DNA from: CAZUQP01 sp964484285
GTDB lineage: Bacteria; Pseudomonadota; Gammaproteobacteria; DSM-16500
DNA length: 15,332 nt
Reading direction: 5' to 3'
Assembly: GCA_964484285.1 (NCBI GenBank)
Contig: CAZAEO010000048.1
Location: 1-15,332, forward strand
Shown: positions 1-8,219 of the stretch, one piece after another
Layout: every line of letters begins with the position of its first letter
How positions within the stretch are numbered: the stretch's first letter is position 1
Notes under the pieces: generated by a model
What the model was told of the DNA's origin: nothing
Seen by the model: only the letters and a program-made list of their open reading frames with translations
The model's database searches: none
Position numbers and translations under genes: made by a program

Positions 1-1
1 T

Positions 2-1273
2 TTTAATGAATGGTTTGCAATTGATTTAGTCAATACAGCGACAGGAATAGCAGGTGTATTGGCGATCTGTATCGAAACAGGCGAGGTTGTATTTTTAAAA
101 GCACGTGCTGTTATTCTTGCGACCGGCGGTGCTGGGCGTATTTTTCAAACGACAACCAATGCGCATATTAATACGGGCGATGGTTTTGGTATGGCATTAC
201 GAGCTGGACTACCTTTGCAAGACATGGAATTTTGGCAATTCCATCCAACAGGTATTTACGGTGCAGGTGTGTTGGTGACAGAAGGCAGTCGAGGTGAGGG
301 CGGTTATTTGATTAATAAAGAGGGCGAGCGTTACATGGAGCGTTACGCGCCTCACTTGAAAGACCTTGCTTGTCGTGACATCGTATCACGCTCTTCTTTA
401 ATCGAAATTCGCGAAGGTCGTGGTGCGGGCCCTAAAGGTGATTTTATTTTACTGAAATTAGATCATCTAGGCGAAGAAATTATTAATACTCGATTACCTG
501 GTATTCGTGATCTTGCTATCACGTTTGCTGGAGTCGATCCCATGAAAGATCCGATTCCTGTTGTACCAACTTGCCATTATATCATGGGAGGCATTCCCAC
601 CAATGTTCATGCACAAGTGCTTACTGTAAAAAATGGTCATGATCAAGTTGTTGAGGGTCTTTATGCAGCAGGTGAATGTGCTTGTGTGTCTGTGCATGGT
701 GCAAATCGTTTGGGCGCAAATTCGTTATTGGATTTAGTTGTATTTGGTCGTGCTGCAGGTCTTCATATTAGACAAAGTATTCGTACAGGATTAGAATTCC
801 GCGAGCCTACACAATCTGATATTGAAACTGCATTTGCTAGATTAGAACGTTGGAACAAAAATGAAAAAGGCGAAAGCGTTGATGATATTCGTACTGAATT
901 GCAAAAAGTTATGCAAGATGATTTTGGTGTGTTTCGTACAGCAGAACACATGCAAAATGGATTTAAAAAATTAGAAGTTTTACAGGAACGTTTAAAATAC
1001 GCCGCCATCAAAGATAAAAGCCAATGTTTTAATACCAGTCGCATTGAGGCACTGGAGCTTGATAACTTGATGGAAACAGCGATTGCGACGGCTTATCTTG
1101 CAAATGAGCGTACTGAAAGTCGTGGCGCACATGCGCGTTATGATTATCCAGAACGCGATGATAAAAATTGGTTGAAGCATTCTTTGTATTTTTCAGAGGG
1201 TCAAATTGCATTTCGTCCCATTAACATGAAACCGCTTGAAGTGAAACCCATTCAACTTCAAGCTAGAGAATAA
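2..1273 (+). CDS. sdhA: Succinate dehydrogenase flavoprotein subunit, 5'-truncated by the window
   Basis: SdhA oxidises succinate to fumarate on FAD in complex II of the inner membrane. The frame is open from base 2, so the gene begins upstream of the window; the TTG at 59 is internal. About 423 residues are visible against roughly 588 in E. coli, so some 165 N-terminal residues, including the expected FAD-linking histidine region, lie outside. Visible signatures include the LATGGAGR nucleotide-fold strand, NTGDG, FHPTG with the active-site histidine codon at 242-244, LVTEG, the RDIVSRS arginine, the HYIMGG histidine and the NRLGANSLLD arginine. All correspond to succinate-binding or proton-transfer residues of the E. 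coli enzyme. The C-terminal TESRGAHAR and RDDKNWLKHSLY segments are also typical. sdhB begins 10 bp downstream. Identity is close to certain; only the 5' end is missing. Confidence 0.98.
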   Translation, partial: FNEWFAIDLVNTATGIAGVLAICIETGEVVFLKARAVILATGGAGRIFQTTTNAHINTGDGFGMALRAGLPLQDMEFWQFHPTGIYGAGVLVTEGSRGEGGYLINKEGERYMERYAPHLKDLACRDIVSRSSLIEIREGRGAGPKGDFILLKLDHLGEEIINTRLPGIRDLAITFAGVDPMKDPIPVVPTCHYIMGGIPTNVHAQVLTVKNGHDQVVEGLYAAGECACVSVHGANRLGANSLLDLVVFGRAAGLHIRQSIRTGLEFREPTQSDIETAFARLERWNKNEKGESVDDIRTELQKVMQDDFGVFRTAEHMQNGFKKLEVLQERLKYAAIKDKSQCFNTSRIEALELDNLMETAIATAYLANERTESRGAHARYDYPERDDKNWLKHSLYFSEGQIAFRPINMKPLEVKPIQLQARE

Positions 1274-1283
1274 GGGGGTCAAT

Positions 1284-1985
1284 ATGCGCTTCTCAATTTA
1301 TCGTTACAATCCAGAAACTGACAAAAAACCTTATATGCAAGATTTTGATCTGGATGTTGAAAAACATAATTGCCATATGTTATTAGATGCGTTGTTTGCT
1401 ATCAAAAATACCATGGATGATACCTTAACGTTTCGTCGTTCTTGCCGCGAAGGTGTGTGTGGTTCAGATGGAATGAATATTAATGGAAAAAATGGATTAG
1501 CGTGTACTACCCATTTAACATCCTTGAAAGAACCTATTATAGTACGACCGCTGCCTGGATTACCCATCACGCGTGATTTAGTAGTGGATATGACGCAGTT
1601 TTATCAACAATTCGAGAAGGTAAAACCCTATTTACAGAATCATGATCCGGCACCAGCAAAAGAACGCTTACAATCTCAGGAGGAACGCGCTAAATTAGAC
1701 GGCCTATATGAATGCATTCTCTGTGCGTGTTGCTCTACAGCGTGCCCCTCTTTTTGGTGGAATCCAGATAAGTTTATTGGCCCAGCGGGGTTATTACAGG
1801 CGTATCGTTTTATTATTGATAGTCGAGATACAGAAACCACGGAGCGTTTAGCCAATTTAGTCGATCCTTTTAGTGTATTTCGTTGTCGAGGCATTATGAA
1901 TTGTGTGGATGTTTGTCCAAAAGGATTGAATCCAACCAAGGCAATTATTCATATAAAAGATATGATGCTGAAAGATGCAGTATAG
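1284..1985 (+). CDS. sdhB: Succinate dehydrogenase iron-sulfur subunit
   Basis: SdhB carries electrons from SdhA's FAD to the quinone site through three Fe-S clusters. The 233 residues match the usual length (238 in E. coli). The [2Fe-2S] ligands are C54, C59, D62 and C74; aspartate at the third position is also found in E. coli. The [4Fe-4S] ligands are C144, C147, C150 and C211, and the [3Fe-4S] ligands are C154, C201 and C207, with the same spacing as E. coli. W159 in SFWWNPDKF matches the quinone-site tryptophan. The ATG is preceded by a strong purine-rich ribosome site (AAGGGGG, 1272-1278). It lies 10 bp after sdhA, so the two are almost certainly co-transcribed. The membrane anchors SdhC and SdhD are expected upstream of the window. 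Confidence 0.98.
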   Translation: MRFSIYRYNPETDKKPYMQDFDLDVEKHNCHMLLDALFAIKNTMDDTLTFRRSCREGVCGSDGMNINGKNGLACTTHLTSLKEPIIVRPLPGLPITRDLVVDMTQFYQQFEKVKPYLQNHDPAPAKERLQSQEERAKLDGLYECILCACCSTACPSFWWNPDKFIGPAGLLQAYRFIIDSRDTETTERLANLVDPFSVFRCRGIMNCVDVCPKGLNPTKAIIHIKDMMLKDAV

Positions 1986-2042
1986 TAATATATCTGTCAT
2001 CCTACAGAAAAAAATCAAAACTTATAGTAATTTGGTCAACTC

Positions 2043-4895
2043 ATGAAAACAAAACAGCGTTCAATGCAAGAATTATGGAAAGATTCCTATCTTTCTGGTG
2101 GAAATGATACTTACCTGGAAGAGCTTTTTGAAACTTATTTACAAACGCCCGATCAAGTCGCGCCAGAATGGCAGACTTATTTTAAGCAACTTTTGCAAGG
2201 TCAAACCGATGTATCACATGCAGCTATTCGTGACTATTTTTCCCAATTAGTAAAACGGCGACCGAATGGTGCTGTATTGGGCGGAGCAGATACGCGACGA
2301 CAGCGTCAGCAAGAAAAAGTCATCAATTTAATTGCTGCTTACAGAAATTTCGGTCATTTACAAGCAAATATTGATCCTCTAGGGTTATATAAAGGTAGGG
2401 AGCATCCTACGCTCGATTTAAATTATTATGGTTTTACACAAACAGATTACAATACCACATTTGATGTAGGTTCTTTTTTAGGATTAAAAAAAACTGCCGC
2501 AACGCTCAACGAAATTTATCAAACCTTACGCAAAATATATTGCGGAACCATTGGCATTGAGTATAGGCACATTCCACAACTTGCTGAGGTAGAATGGCTT
2601 CAACAGCGTATAGAACAGCAATGGCCGGTTTTTTCACCTTCGAAAGAAGAAAAGTTACATATTCTTGATCGTCTCATTGTTGCAGATGGCTTGGAAAAAT
2701 ACATGGGTTTTAAATATGTTGGGCAAAAACGTTTTTCTCTAGAAGGTGGGGATAGTTTAATTCCACTGTTAGATACGATTGTGCATCACGGCGCTGCAAA
2801 GGGTGTGAGAGAGATAGTGATTGGCATGGCGCATCGTGGTCGTTTAAATGTGCTAGTCAATATTTTAGGTAAAGAGCCCGCCAACATATTTGCTGGCTTT
2901 GAAGGCAAAGGCGTTGAACAGACTACGTCAGGTGATGTGAAATATCATCTAGGCTATTCTGCTGATCTCGACACACCCCATGGGACCATTCATCTTGCAT
3001 TGGCATTTAATCCATCGCATCTAGAAATTGTTTCACCCGTTGTGCAAGGCTCAGTGCGATCAAGACAACGTCGACGCCGAGATACATTACAAGCTACGGT
3101 AATTCCCATTCAGATTCATGGCGATGCTGCTTTTTCTGGACAAGGCGTTGTTATGGAAACATTTAACATGTCACAAGCGCGTTGGTTTACAGTGGGTGGT
3201 TCTATTCATCTTGTGATTAACAACCAAGTTGGCTTTACGATTAGCAATCCTAAAGATGCACGTTCCGGTTTATATTGTACTGATGTAGCAAAAATGATAG
3301 AGGCACCTATTTTGCATGTAAATGGCAATGATCCAGAAGCTATTTTATTTGCAGCTAAATTAGCGGTAGATTATCGCGATCAATTTAAAAAAGACATTGT
3401 GATTGATATAGTATGTTATCGTCGTCATGGTCACAATGAAGCAGATGAGCCTTCAGCAACACAACCATTAATGTACAAAGTTATTAAATCATTACCTGCT
3501 CCTTGTATGTTATATGCCGACAAATTAATTGCAGAAGGCGTTATTCAAAAAGATGACGTGCAAAAAAAGATTGCTACTTATCGTGATCAATTAGATATCG
3601 GTAAAAGTGTAGTCAAAATTGTTCCAGGAAATTCTACTTATCAATATGCAAATTCGTGGAAATCTTTTATTGGACAAGCTTGGACAGCAAAGGCAAAAAC
3701 CGCTGTGTCCATCAAAAAATTAACTGTACTTGCGCACCAATTAGAAAAACTGCCTCCTGGATTTGTTGTGCAGCCACAAGTTAAAAAAACACTTGAAGCA
3801 CGTCGAAAAATGACTGAAGGAGCGCTCCCATTAAATTGGGGGTATGCGGAAACGTTAGCGTATGCAACCTTGCTTGATGAAGGTTATCCTATTCGGTTGT
3901 GTGGACAAGATGCGTGTCGTGGTACTTTTGCGCATCGTCATGCTGTGTTGCATGATCAAAATACCGATGAAATTTATATTCCACTGAGTCATCTGGCACC
4001 CGATCAAGTACAGATTAACTTAGTGGATTCGTTATTATCAGAAGAGGCAGTACTTGCGTTTGAATATGGTTATGCATCTGCAGAGCCTAATAACTTAGTG
4101 CTTTGGGAAGCCCAGTTTGGTGATTTTGCTAACGGTGCGCAAGTTGTATTTGATCAATTTATTAGTTCTGGCGAACAAAAATGGGGAAGACTTTGTGGGT
4201 TAGTGGTTTTCTTACCGCATGGTTATGAGGGTCAAGGCCCTGAGCATTCTTCCGCGCGTCTAGAGCGATATTTACAATTATGCGCACAACAAAATATGCA
4301 AGTATGTGTGCCTAGTACCCCTGCGCAAATTTTTCATATGCTGCGGCGTCAAATGCTACGTCCTTATCGAAAACCACTCATTGTGATGACACCAAAAAGT
4401 TTATTACGGCATCCGCTCGCTGTTTCTGCGTTGGATGAATTAACTAAAGGCGAATTTCATGTAGTTATGCCTGAAGTGGATGAGATAAACGCAAAGGATG
4501 TAACGCGTGTTGTTTTATGTAGTGGCAAAGTCTATTATGATTTATTAGAAAAACGACGCGCAGAAAAATTTAAAAGTATTGCGATTATTCGCATTGAACA
4601 GTTGTATCCCTTTCCTGAAGAAAAATTAATAGAAGCGCTTGCGCCTTATAAACATGCCCAACAGATTATTTGGTGTCAAGAAGAACCTATGAATCAAGGA
4701 GCATGGTATAGCGCGCAACATCATCTGTTAGCTTGTTTGGATGCTAAACAGCAATTAAGCTATATAGGCAGAGCAGCGTCAGCGTCGCCCGCGGTGGGTT
4801 ATGCCTCAAGACATTTACAAGAACAAGAAGCATTGGTAAAAGAAGCGCTTAATATCCACATGATAAAAAATAAAGGAAGCACTCATGACAATTGA
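2043..4895 (+). CDS. sucA: 2-oxoglutarate dehydrogenase E1 component
   Basis: E1o decarboxylates 2-oxoglutarate using thiamine diphosphate and transfers the succinyl group to the lipoyl arm of SucB. The product is 950 residues (933 in E. coli). The N-terminal segment (about 8-50, ELWKDSYLSGGN) is the E2-docking region typical of proteobacterial SucA. GMAHRGR places H264 at E. coli H260, and KYHLG places H302 at E. coli H298. The thiamine diphosphate motif runs from G360-D361 to the N393-N394 pair. The C-terminal transketolase-like part includes the CGQDACRGTFAHRHA and LPHGYEGQGPEHSSAR signatures. The start at 2043 aligns with E. coli SucA to within a residue or so; the ATG at 2064 would trim the docking segment. 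Neither start has a good ribosome site, so initiation may be weak or depend on sdhB translation. The 3' end overlaps sucB by 11 bp. Confidence 0.98.
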   Translation: MKTKQRSMQELWKDSYLSGGNDTYLEELFETYLQTPDQVAPEWQTYFKQLLQGQTDVSHAAIRDYFSQLVKRRPNGAVLGGADTRRQRQQEKVINLIAAYRNFGHLQANIDPLGLYKGREHPTLDLNYYGFTQTDYNTTFDVGSFLGLKKTAATLNEIYQTLRKIYCGTIGIEYRHIPQLAEVEWLQQRIEQQWPVFSPSKEEKLHILDRLIVADGLEKYMGFKYVGQKRFSLEGGDSLIPLLDTIVHHGAAKGVREIVIGMAHRGRLNVLVNILGKEPANIFAGFEGKGVEQTTSGDVKYHLGYSADLDTPHGTIHLALAFNPSHLEIVSPVVQGSVRSRQRRRRDTLQATVIPIQIHGDAAFSGQGVVMETFNMSQARWFTVGGSIHLVINNQVGFTISNPKDARSGLYCTDVAKMIEAPILHVNGNDPEAILFAAKLAVDYRDQFKKDIVIDIVCYRRHGHNEADEPSATQPLMYKVIKSLPAPCMLYADKLIAEGVIQKDDVQKKIATYRDQLDIGKSVVKIVPGNSTYQYANSWKSFIGQAWTAKAKTAVSIKKLTVLAHQLEKLPPGFVVQPQVKKTLEARRKMTEGALPLNWGYAETLAYATLLDEGYPIRLCGQDACRGTFAHRHAVLHDQNTDEIYIPLSHLAPDQVQINLVDSLLSEEAVLAFEYGYASAEPNNLVLWEAQFGDFANGAQVVFDQFISSGEQKWGRLCGLVVFLPHGYEGQGPEHSSARLERYLQLCAQQNMQVCVPSTPAQIFHMLRRQMLRPYRKPLIVMTPKSLLRHPLAVSALDELTKGEFHVVMPEVDEINAKDVTRVVLCSGKVYYDLLEKRRAEKFKSIAIIRIEQLYPFPEEKLIEALAPYKHAQQIIWCQEEPMNQGAWYSAQHHLLACLDAKQQLSYIGRAASASPAVGYASRHLQEQEALVKEALNIHMIKNKGSTHDN

Positions 4896-6072
4896 AGTAA
4901 AAGTTCCTATGTTGCCAGAATCGATCGCGGATGCGATAGTTTCAACCTGGCATAAAAAAGCAGGGGATTCTGTATCACGTGATGAAAATTTAGTGGACCT
5001 TGAAACAGATAAAGTCATGCTCGAAGTGCCTGCGCCAACTGACGGTATTTTAAAAGAAATTTTGAAACCGACTGGCGATACTGTCCAAGCTAATCAAGTC
5101 ATTGCTATTATTGAAGCAGGCGCAGCAGCAAAACCAACAGAAAAATCGGCTGCAACAACAAAACCAGCAGAAACAGCAGGGAAAGCAGAAAAGACAGCCG
5201 TGCCCACCACCTTAAGTCCATCTGTCAGACGAGTGGTAGCGGAACATGAAGTGGACGTTGCAAAAGTAAAAGGAACCGGCAAGGGCGGTCGGATTACCAA
5301 AGAAAATGTGATGGATGCCGTGAATCACAAAATATCGCCTAGTGATCATGCTGCAATTGAAATGACTGGCGAACGGCCCGAAAAACGTGTCCCTATGACG
5401 CGGATTCGCACACGTATTGCTGAACGGCTATTGGAAGTGTCGCAAACCACAGCTATGCTAACCACATTCAATGAGGTTAATTTGCAACATGTGATCGAAT
5501 TACGTAATCGTTACAAAGAAAAATTTGAAAAAGTCTACAATACGCGCCTTGGTTTTATGTCGTTTTTTGTCAAAGCAGCTCTAGAAGCATTAAAACGTTT
5601 TCCTATTGTCAATGCCTCAATCGATGGTAATGATATTGTTTATCATGGTTATTTTGATATTGGCGTAGCTGTTTCAACAGAAAGAGGATTAGTTGTTCCT
5701 GTGTTGCGTAATGCTGACCATATGAATATGGCGAATATCGAGGCTAAAATTGCAGAATATGCAGCTAAAGCACGTAGCGGTAAGCTCACGATGGAAGAAA
5801 TGCAGGGCGGTACTTTTACTATCACCAATGGAGGGGTGTTTGGCTCATTGCTTTCGACTCCTATTTTAAATTCACCCCAAAGCGCTATTTTAGGGATGCA
5901 TAAGATTGATCAACGACCCATCGTTGAAAAGGGTGAAATTGTGATTCGTCCCATGATGTATCTGGCTTTGTCTTATGATCACCGAATTATTGATGGAAAA
6001 GATTCAGTTACATTTTTATTAGCTATCAAAGAGTTCTTGGAAGATCCAGCCCGCCTGTTGCTTGAGGTCTGA
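4885..6072 (+). CDS. sucB: 2-oxoglutarate dehydrogenase E2, dihydrolipoyl succinyltransferase
   Basis: E2o forms the core of the 2-oxoglutarate dehydrogenase complex and moves the succinyl group from its lipoyl arm to CoA. The 395 residues show the standard order: one lipoyl domain (1-77, modified lysine K43 in ETDKV), a flexible Ala/Lys/Glu/Pro/Thr-rich linker (78-107), a peripheral subunit-binding domain (about 109-146, LSPSVRRVVAE to GRITKENV), and a catalytic domain (about 160-395) ending in SYDHRIIDGKD with H366 and D370. The ATG has a clear ribosome site (AAAGGAAG, within 4871-4879) inside the end of sucA. The 11-bp overlap suggests translational coupling, which would help match E1 to E2. 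The LPESIADA N-terminus and the company of sucA favour the succinyl enzyme over the acetyl or branched-chain E2. No E3 gene follows. Confidence 0.98.
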   Translation: MTIEVKVPMLPESIADAIVSTWHKKAGDSVSRDENLVDLETDKVMLEVPAPTDGILKEILKPTGDTVQANQVIAIIEAGAAAKPTEKSAATTKPAETAGKAEKTAVPTTLSPSVRRVVAEHEVDVAKVKGTGKGGRITKENVMDAVNHKISPSDHAAIEMTGERPEKRVPMTRIRTRIAERLLEVSQTTAMLTTFNEVNLQHVIELRNRYKEKFEKVYNTRLGFMSFFVKAALEALKRFPIVNASIDGNDIVYHGYFDIGVAVSTERGLVVPVLRNADHMNMANIEAKIAEYAAKARSGKLTMEEMQGGTFTITNGGVFGSLLSTPILNSPQSAILGMHKIDQRPIVEKGEIVIRPMMYLALSYDHRIIDGKDSVTFLLAIKEFLEDPARLLLEV

Positions 6073-6110
6073 TTCTCCTTTATTATTCAGCATTTAAAAA
6101 TCCCCCTCAA

Positions 6111-6132
6111 TCCTTCTTTATCAAAAGAGGGA
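6111..6132. repeat. Hairpin between sucB and sucC
   Basis: Arms 6111-6119 and 6124-6132 pair over 9 bp with one G-U wobble around a 4-base loop (ATCA). A C-run (6102-6106) lies just 5' and a T-run (6134-6136) just 3'. The hairpin occupies the middle of the 80-bp sucB-sucC gap, the longest in the cluster, and ends 10 bases before the sucC ribosome site. In form it resembles short dispersed intergenic palindromes (REP- or MITE-like) found in many proteobacteria. It could instead act as an attenuator, an mRNA-stability element or a processing site between sucAB and sucCD. The 3' T-run is too short for a convincing intrinsic terminator. No second copy was seen in the window. Confidence 0.6.
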
Positions 6133-6152
6133 GTTTCGATCTGGAGAATTTG

Positions 6153-7316
6153 ATGAATTTACACGAATACCAAGCTAAGCAATTATTAGCCCAATATGGA
6201 TTGCCGGTTCCGCATAATGAGGTTGCCTGGAATGTAGAAGCAGCAGTCAATATTGCAAATAACATGAATACCAAACGGTGGGTAGTGAAAGCCCAAGTCC
6301 ATGCGGGTGGTCGAGGAAAAGCAGGTGGAGTAAAAATCGTTTCAACTAAAGAAGAGTTAGCTAAAGTCGCACAAGATTTACTTGGCACACGTTTGGTGAC
6401 TTATCAAACCACTGCGGATGGCCAACCCGTTAACCAGGTATTAATTGAAGAGCCTTCAGATATTGCTCGAGAACTTTATTTAGGTGCTGTCATTGATCGT
6501 TCAAGCCAACGTATTGTTTTTATGGCTTCAACAGAAGGCGGGGTTGAGATTGAAAAAGTCGCACATGAAACACCTGAAAAAATTCTCACGATTACAGTTG
6601 ATCCACTCGTGGGCATTCAGCCTTTTCAAGCACGCGAATTGAGTTTTACGCTTGGACTCACAGGCGATCAAATGAAACAATTTACCAAGCTCTTGTTAGG
6701 ATTAGGTAAGCTGTTTGAAGAAAAAGATCTTAGCTTATTAGAAATTAATCCACTCGTTATCACTAAACAAGGCAATTTATTATGTCTTGATTGCAAAATG
6801 AATATTGATGACAATGCGCTTTATCGTCAAGTTGAATTGCGTGCAATGCGTGATACATCACAAGAAGATGAACGCGAAAATCGCGCACGTGATTGGGAAC
6901 TGAATTACATTGCGTTGGATGGTAATATTGGCTGTATGGTCAATGGCGCAGGTTTAGCCATGGCAACGATGGATTTAGTTAAATTACAAGGCGGTAACCC
7001 AGCTAACTTTTTAGATGTGGGTGGTGGTGCTACTAAAGAACGCGTCACAGAAGCATTTAAAATTATTTTGTCCGATAAAAATGTTAAAGCTATTTTAGTC
7101 AATATTTTTGGTGGTATTGTGCGTTGCGATTTAATTGCTGATGGAATTATCGGTGCGGTTGCTGAAGTAGGCACCCATCTTCCCGTTGTTGTTCGTCTTG
7201 AAGGAAATAATGCTGAATTAGGCACAAAAAAATTGAGTCAAAGCGGCCTTAATATCATTGCGGCAGAAAGTTTCACCGATGCTGCCAAGAAAGTTGTTCA
7301 AGTTGCAGGTGCATAA
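6153..7316 (+). CDS. sucC: Succinyl-CoA synthetase beta subunit (ADP-forming)
   Basis: SucC is the ATP-grasp subunit of succinyl-CoA synthetase and pairs with SucD to convert succinyl-CoA, phosphate and nucleoside diphosphate to succinate, CoA and nucleoside triphosphate. The start is the ATG at 6153: MNLHEYQAKQLL is the canonical N-terminus and a GGAG ribosome site lies at 6143-6146. The in-frame TTG at 6150 is not needed. The resulting 387 residues match the E. coli length of 388. Signatures include VHAGGRGKAGGV (about 50-60) in the ATP-grasp fold, LEINPLVIT, NGAGLAMATMD, LDVGGGATKERV and NIFGGIVRCD, the last in the region that contacts SucD. sucD starts 3 bp after the stop. Identity is secure; nucleotide preference cannot be read with certainty. 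Confidence 0.98.
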   Translation: MNLHEYQAKQLLAQYGLPVPHNEVAWNVEAAVNIANNMNTKRWVVKAQVHAGGRGKAGGVKIVSTKEELAKVAQDLLGTRLVTYQTTADGQPVNQVLIEEPSDIARELYLGAVIDRSSQRIVFMASTEGGVEIEKVAHETPEKILTITVDPLVGIQPFQARELSFTLGLTGDQMKQFTKLLLGLGKLFEEKDLSLLEINPLVITKQGNLLCLDCKMNIDDNALYRQVELRAMRDTSQEDERENRARDWELNYIALDGNIGCMVNGAGLAMATMDLVKLQGGNPANFLDVGGGATKERVTEAFKIILSDKNVKAILVNIFGGIVRCDLIADGIIGAVAEVGTHLPVVVRLEGNNAELGTKKLSQSGLNIIAAESFTDAAKKVVQVAGA

Positions 7317-7319
7317 GAG

Positions 7320-8204
7320 ATGAGTATATTAATTAACAAGAACACAAAAGTCCTTTGTCAGGGATTTACGGGAAAGCAAGGTACATTTCACTCCGAACAA
7401 GCGATTGCTTACGGAACCAAAATGGTTGGCGGAGTTACACCTGAAAAAGGGGGGCAAACCCATTTAGGATTACCTGTTTTTAATACGGTTAAAGAAGCTT
7501 ATCAAGCAACAAAAGCCAATGCTTCAGTCATTTATGTTCCCGCACCATTTTGTAAAGATTCTATTATTGAGGCAGTTGAAGCAGGGATCAAACTGATTGT
7601 TTGTATTACCGAAGGTATTCCTACGTTAGATATGCTGGATGTAAAAGCATTTATGGCGCAGTATCCGAATGTACGCTTGATTGGGCCTAATTGTCCGGGT
7701 GTCATCACGCCTGGCGAATGTAAAATTGGCATTATGCCAGGTCATATTCACATGCCGGGTAAAGTAGGTATTGTTTCACGTTCTGGAACATTAACTTATG
7801 AAGCAGTACAGCAGACAACTGAATTAGGTCTAGGGCAAAGTACCTGTGTGGGTATTGGTGGTGATCCTATTCCTGGCACCAACTTTATTGATGTCTTAGC
7901 GTTATTTGAAAAAGACCCGCAAACCGAAATTATCGTGATGGTAGGCGAGATTGGTGGTACAGCGGAAGATGAAGCAGCTGAATATATTAAAAAGCATGTG
8001 ACTAAACCGGTAGTCTCTTACATTGCAGGGGTCACAGCGCCTGCTGGTAAACGCATGGGGCATGCAGGTGCTATTATTGCAGGCGGTAAAGGAACTGCAG
8101 CAGAAAAATTTGCCGTTTTAGAAGCTGCTGGCGTACATACAGTGCATTCACCTGCTGAAATCGGTAAAACAGCTGCGAAAGTGTTGCATGCAGTAAAAGC
8201 ATAA
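7320..8204 (+). CDS. sucD: Succinyl-CoA synthetase alpha subunit
   Basis: SucD binds CoA and carries the phosphohistidine intermediate of succinyl-CoA synthetase. The 294 residues compare with 289 in E. coli. The N-terminal CoA-binding Rossmann domain shows GFTGKQGTFHSEQA and VGGVTPEKGGQTH. The middle has IGPNCPG, and the catalytic histidine is H248 in GHAGAIIAGGKGTA, which is the alpha-subunit phosphorylation signature. The ATG lies 3 bp after sucC, with a purine-rich ribosome site (AGGTG to AAGAG, about 7307-7319) inside the sucC 3' end, which suggests tight coupling of the two subunits. serS begins 15 bp downstream on the same strand. Confidence 0.98.
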   Translation: MSILINKNTKVLCQGFTGKQGTFHSEQAIAYGTKMVGGVTPEKGGQTHLGLPVFNTVKEAYQATKANASVIYVPAPFCKDSIIEAVEAGIKLIVCITEGIPTLDMLDVKAFMAQYPNVRLIGPNCPGVITPGECKIGIMPGHIHMPGKVGIVSRSGTLTYEAVQQTTELGLGQSTCVGIGGDPIPGTNFIDVLALFEKDPQTEIIVMVGEIGGTAEDEAAEYIKKHVTKPVVSYIAGVTAPAGKRMGHAGAIIAGGKGTAAEKFAVLEAAGVHTVHSPAEIGKTAAKVLHAVKA

Positions 8205-8219
8205 TTCAGGTAATCATTT

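Noticed and set aside
59..61. TTG at 59 as the start of sdhA
   Set aside because: The frame stays open to base 2 and the upstream residues (FNEWFAIDLV) align with SdhA, so the true start is outside the window.
494..1211. Several antisense reading frames within sdhA
   Set aside because: They are shadows of a strongly conserved gene and show no ribosome site or recognisable domain; the same applies to antisense frames across the suc genes and serS.
1991..2017. CTGT-ACAG stem followed by an A-run, and a TATAGT box, between sdhB and sucA
   Set aside because: The stem is only 4 bp and the TATAGT (2023-2028) lacks a -35 partner, so neither a terminator nor a promoter is supported.
6150..6152. TTG at 6150 as the sucC start
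   Set aside because: The next codon is ATG and gives the canonical MNLHEYQAKQ terminus with a well-spaced GGAG site.
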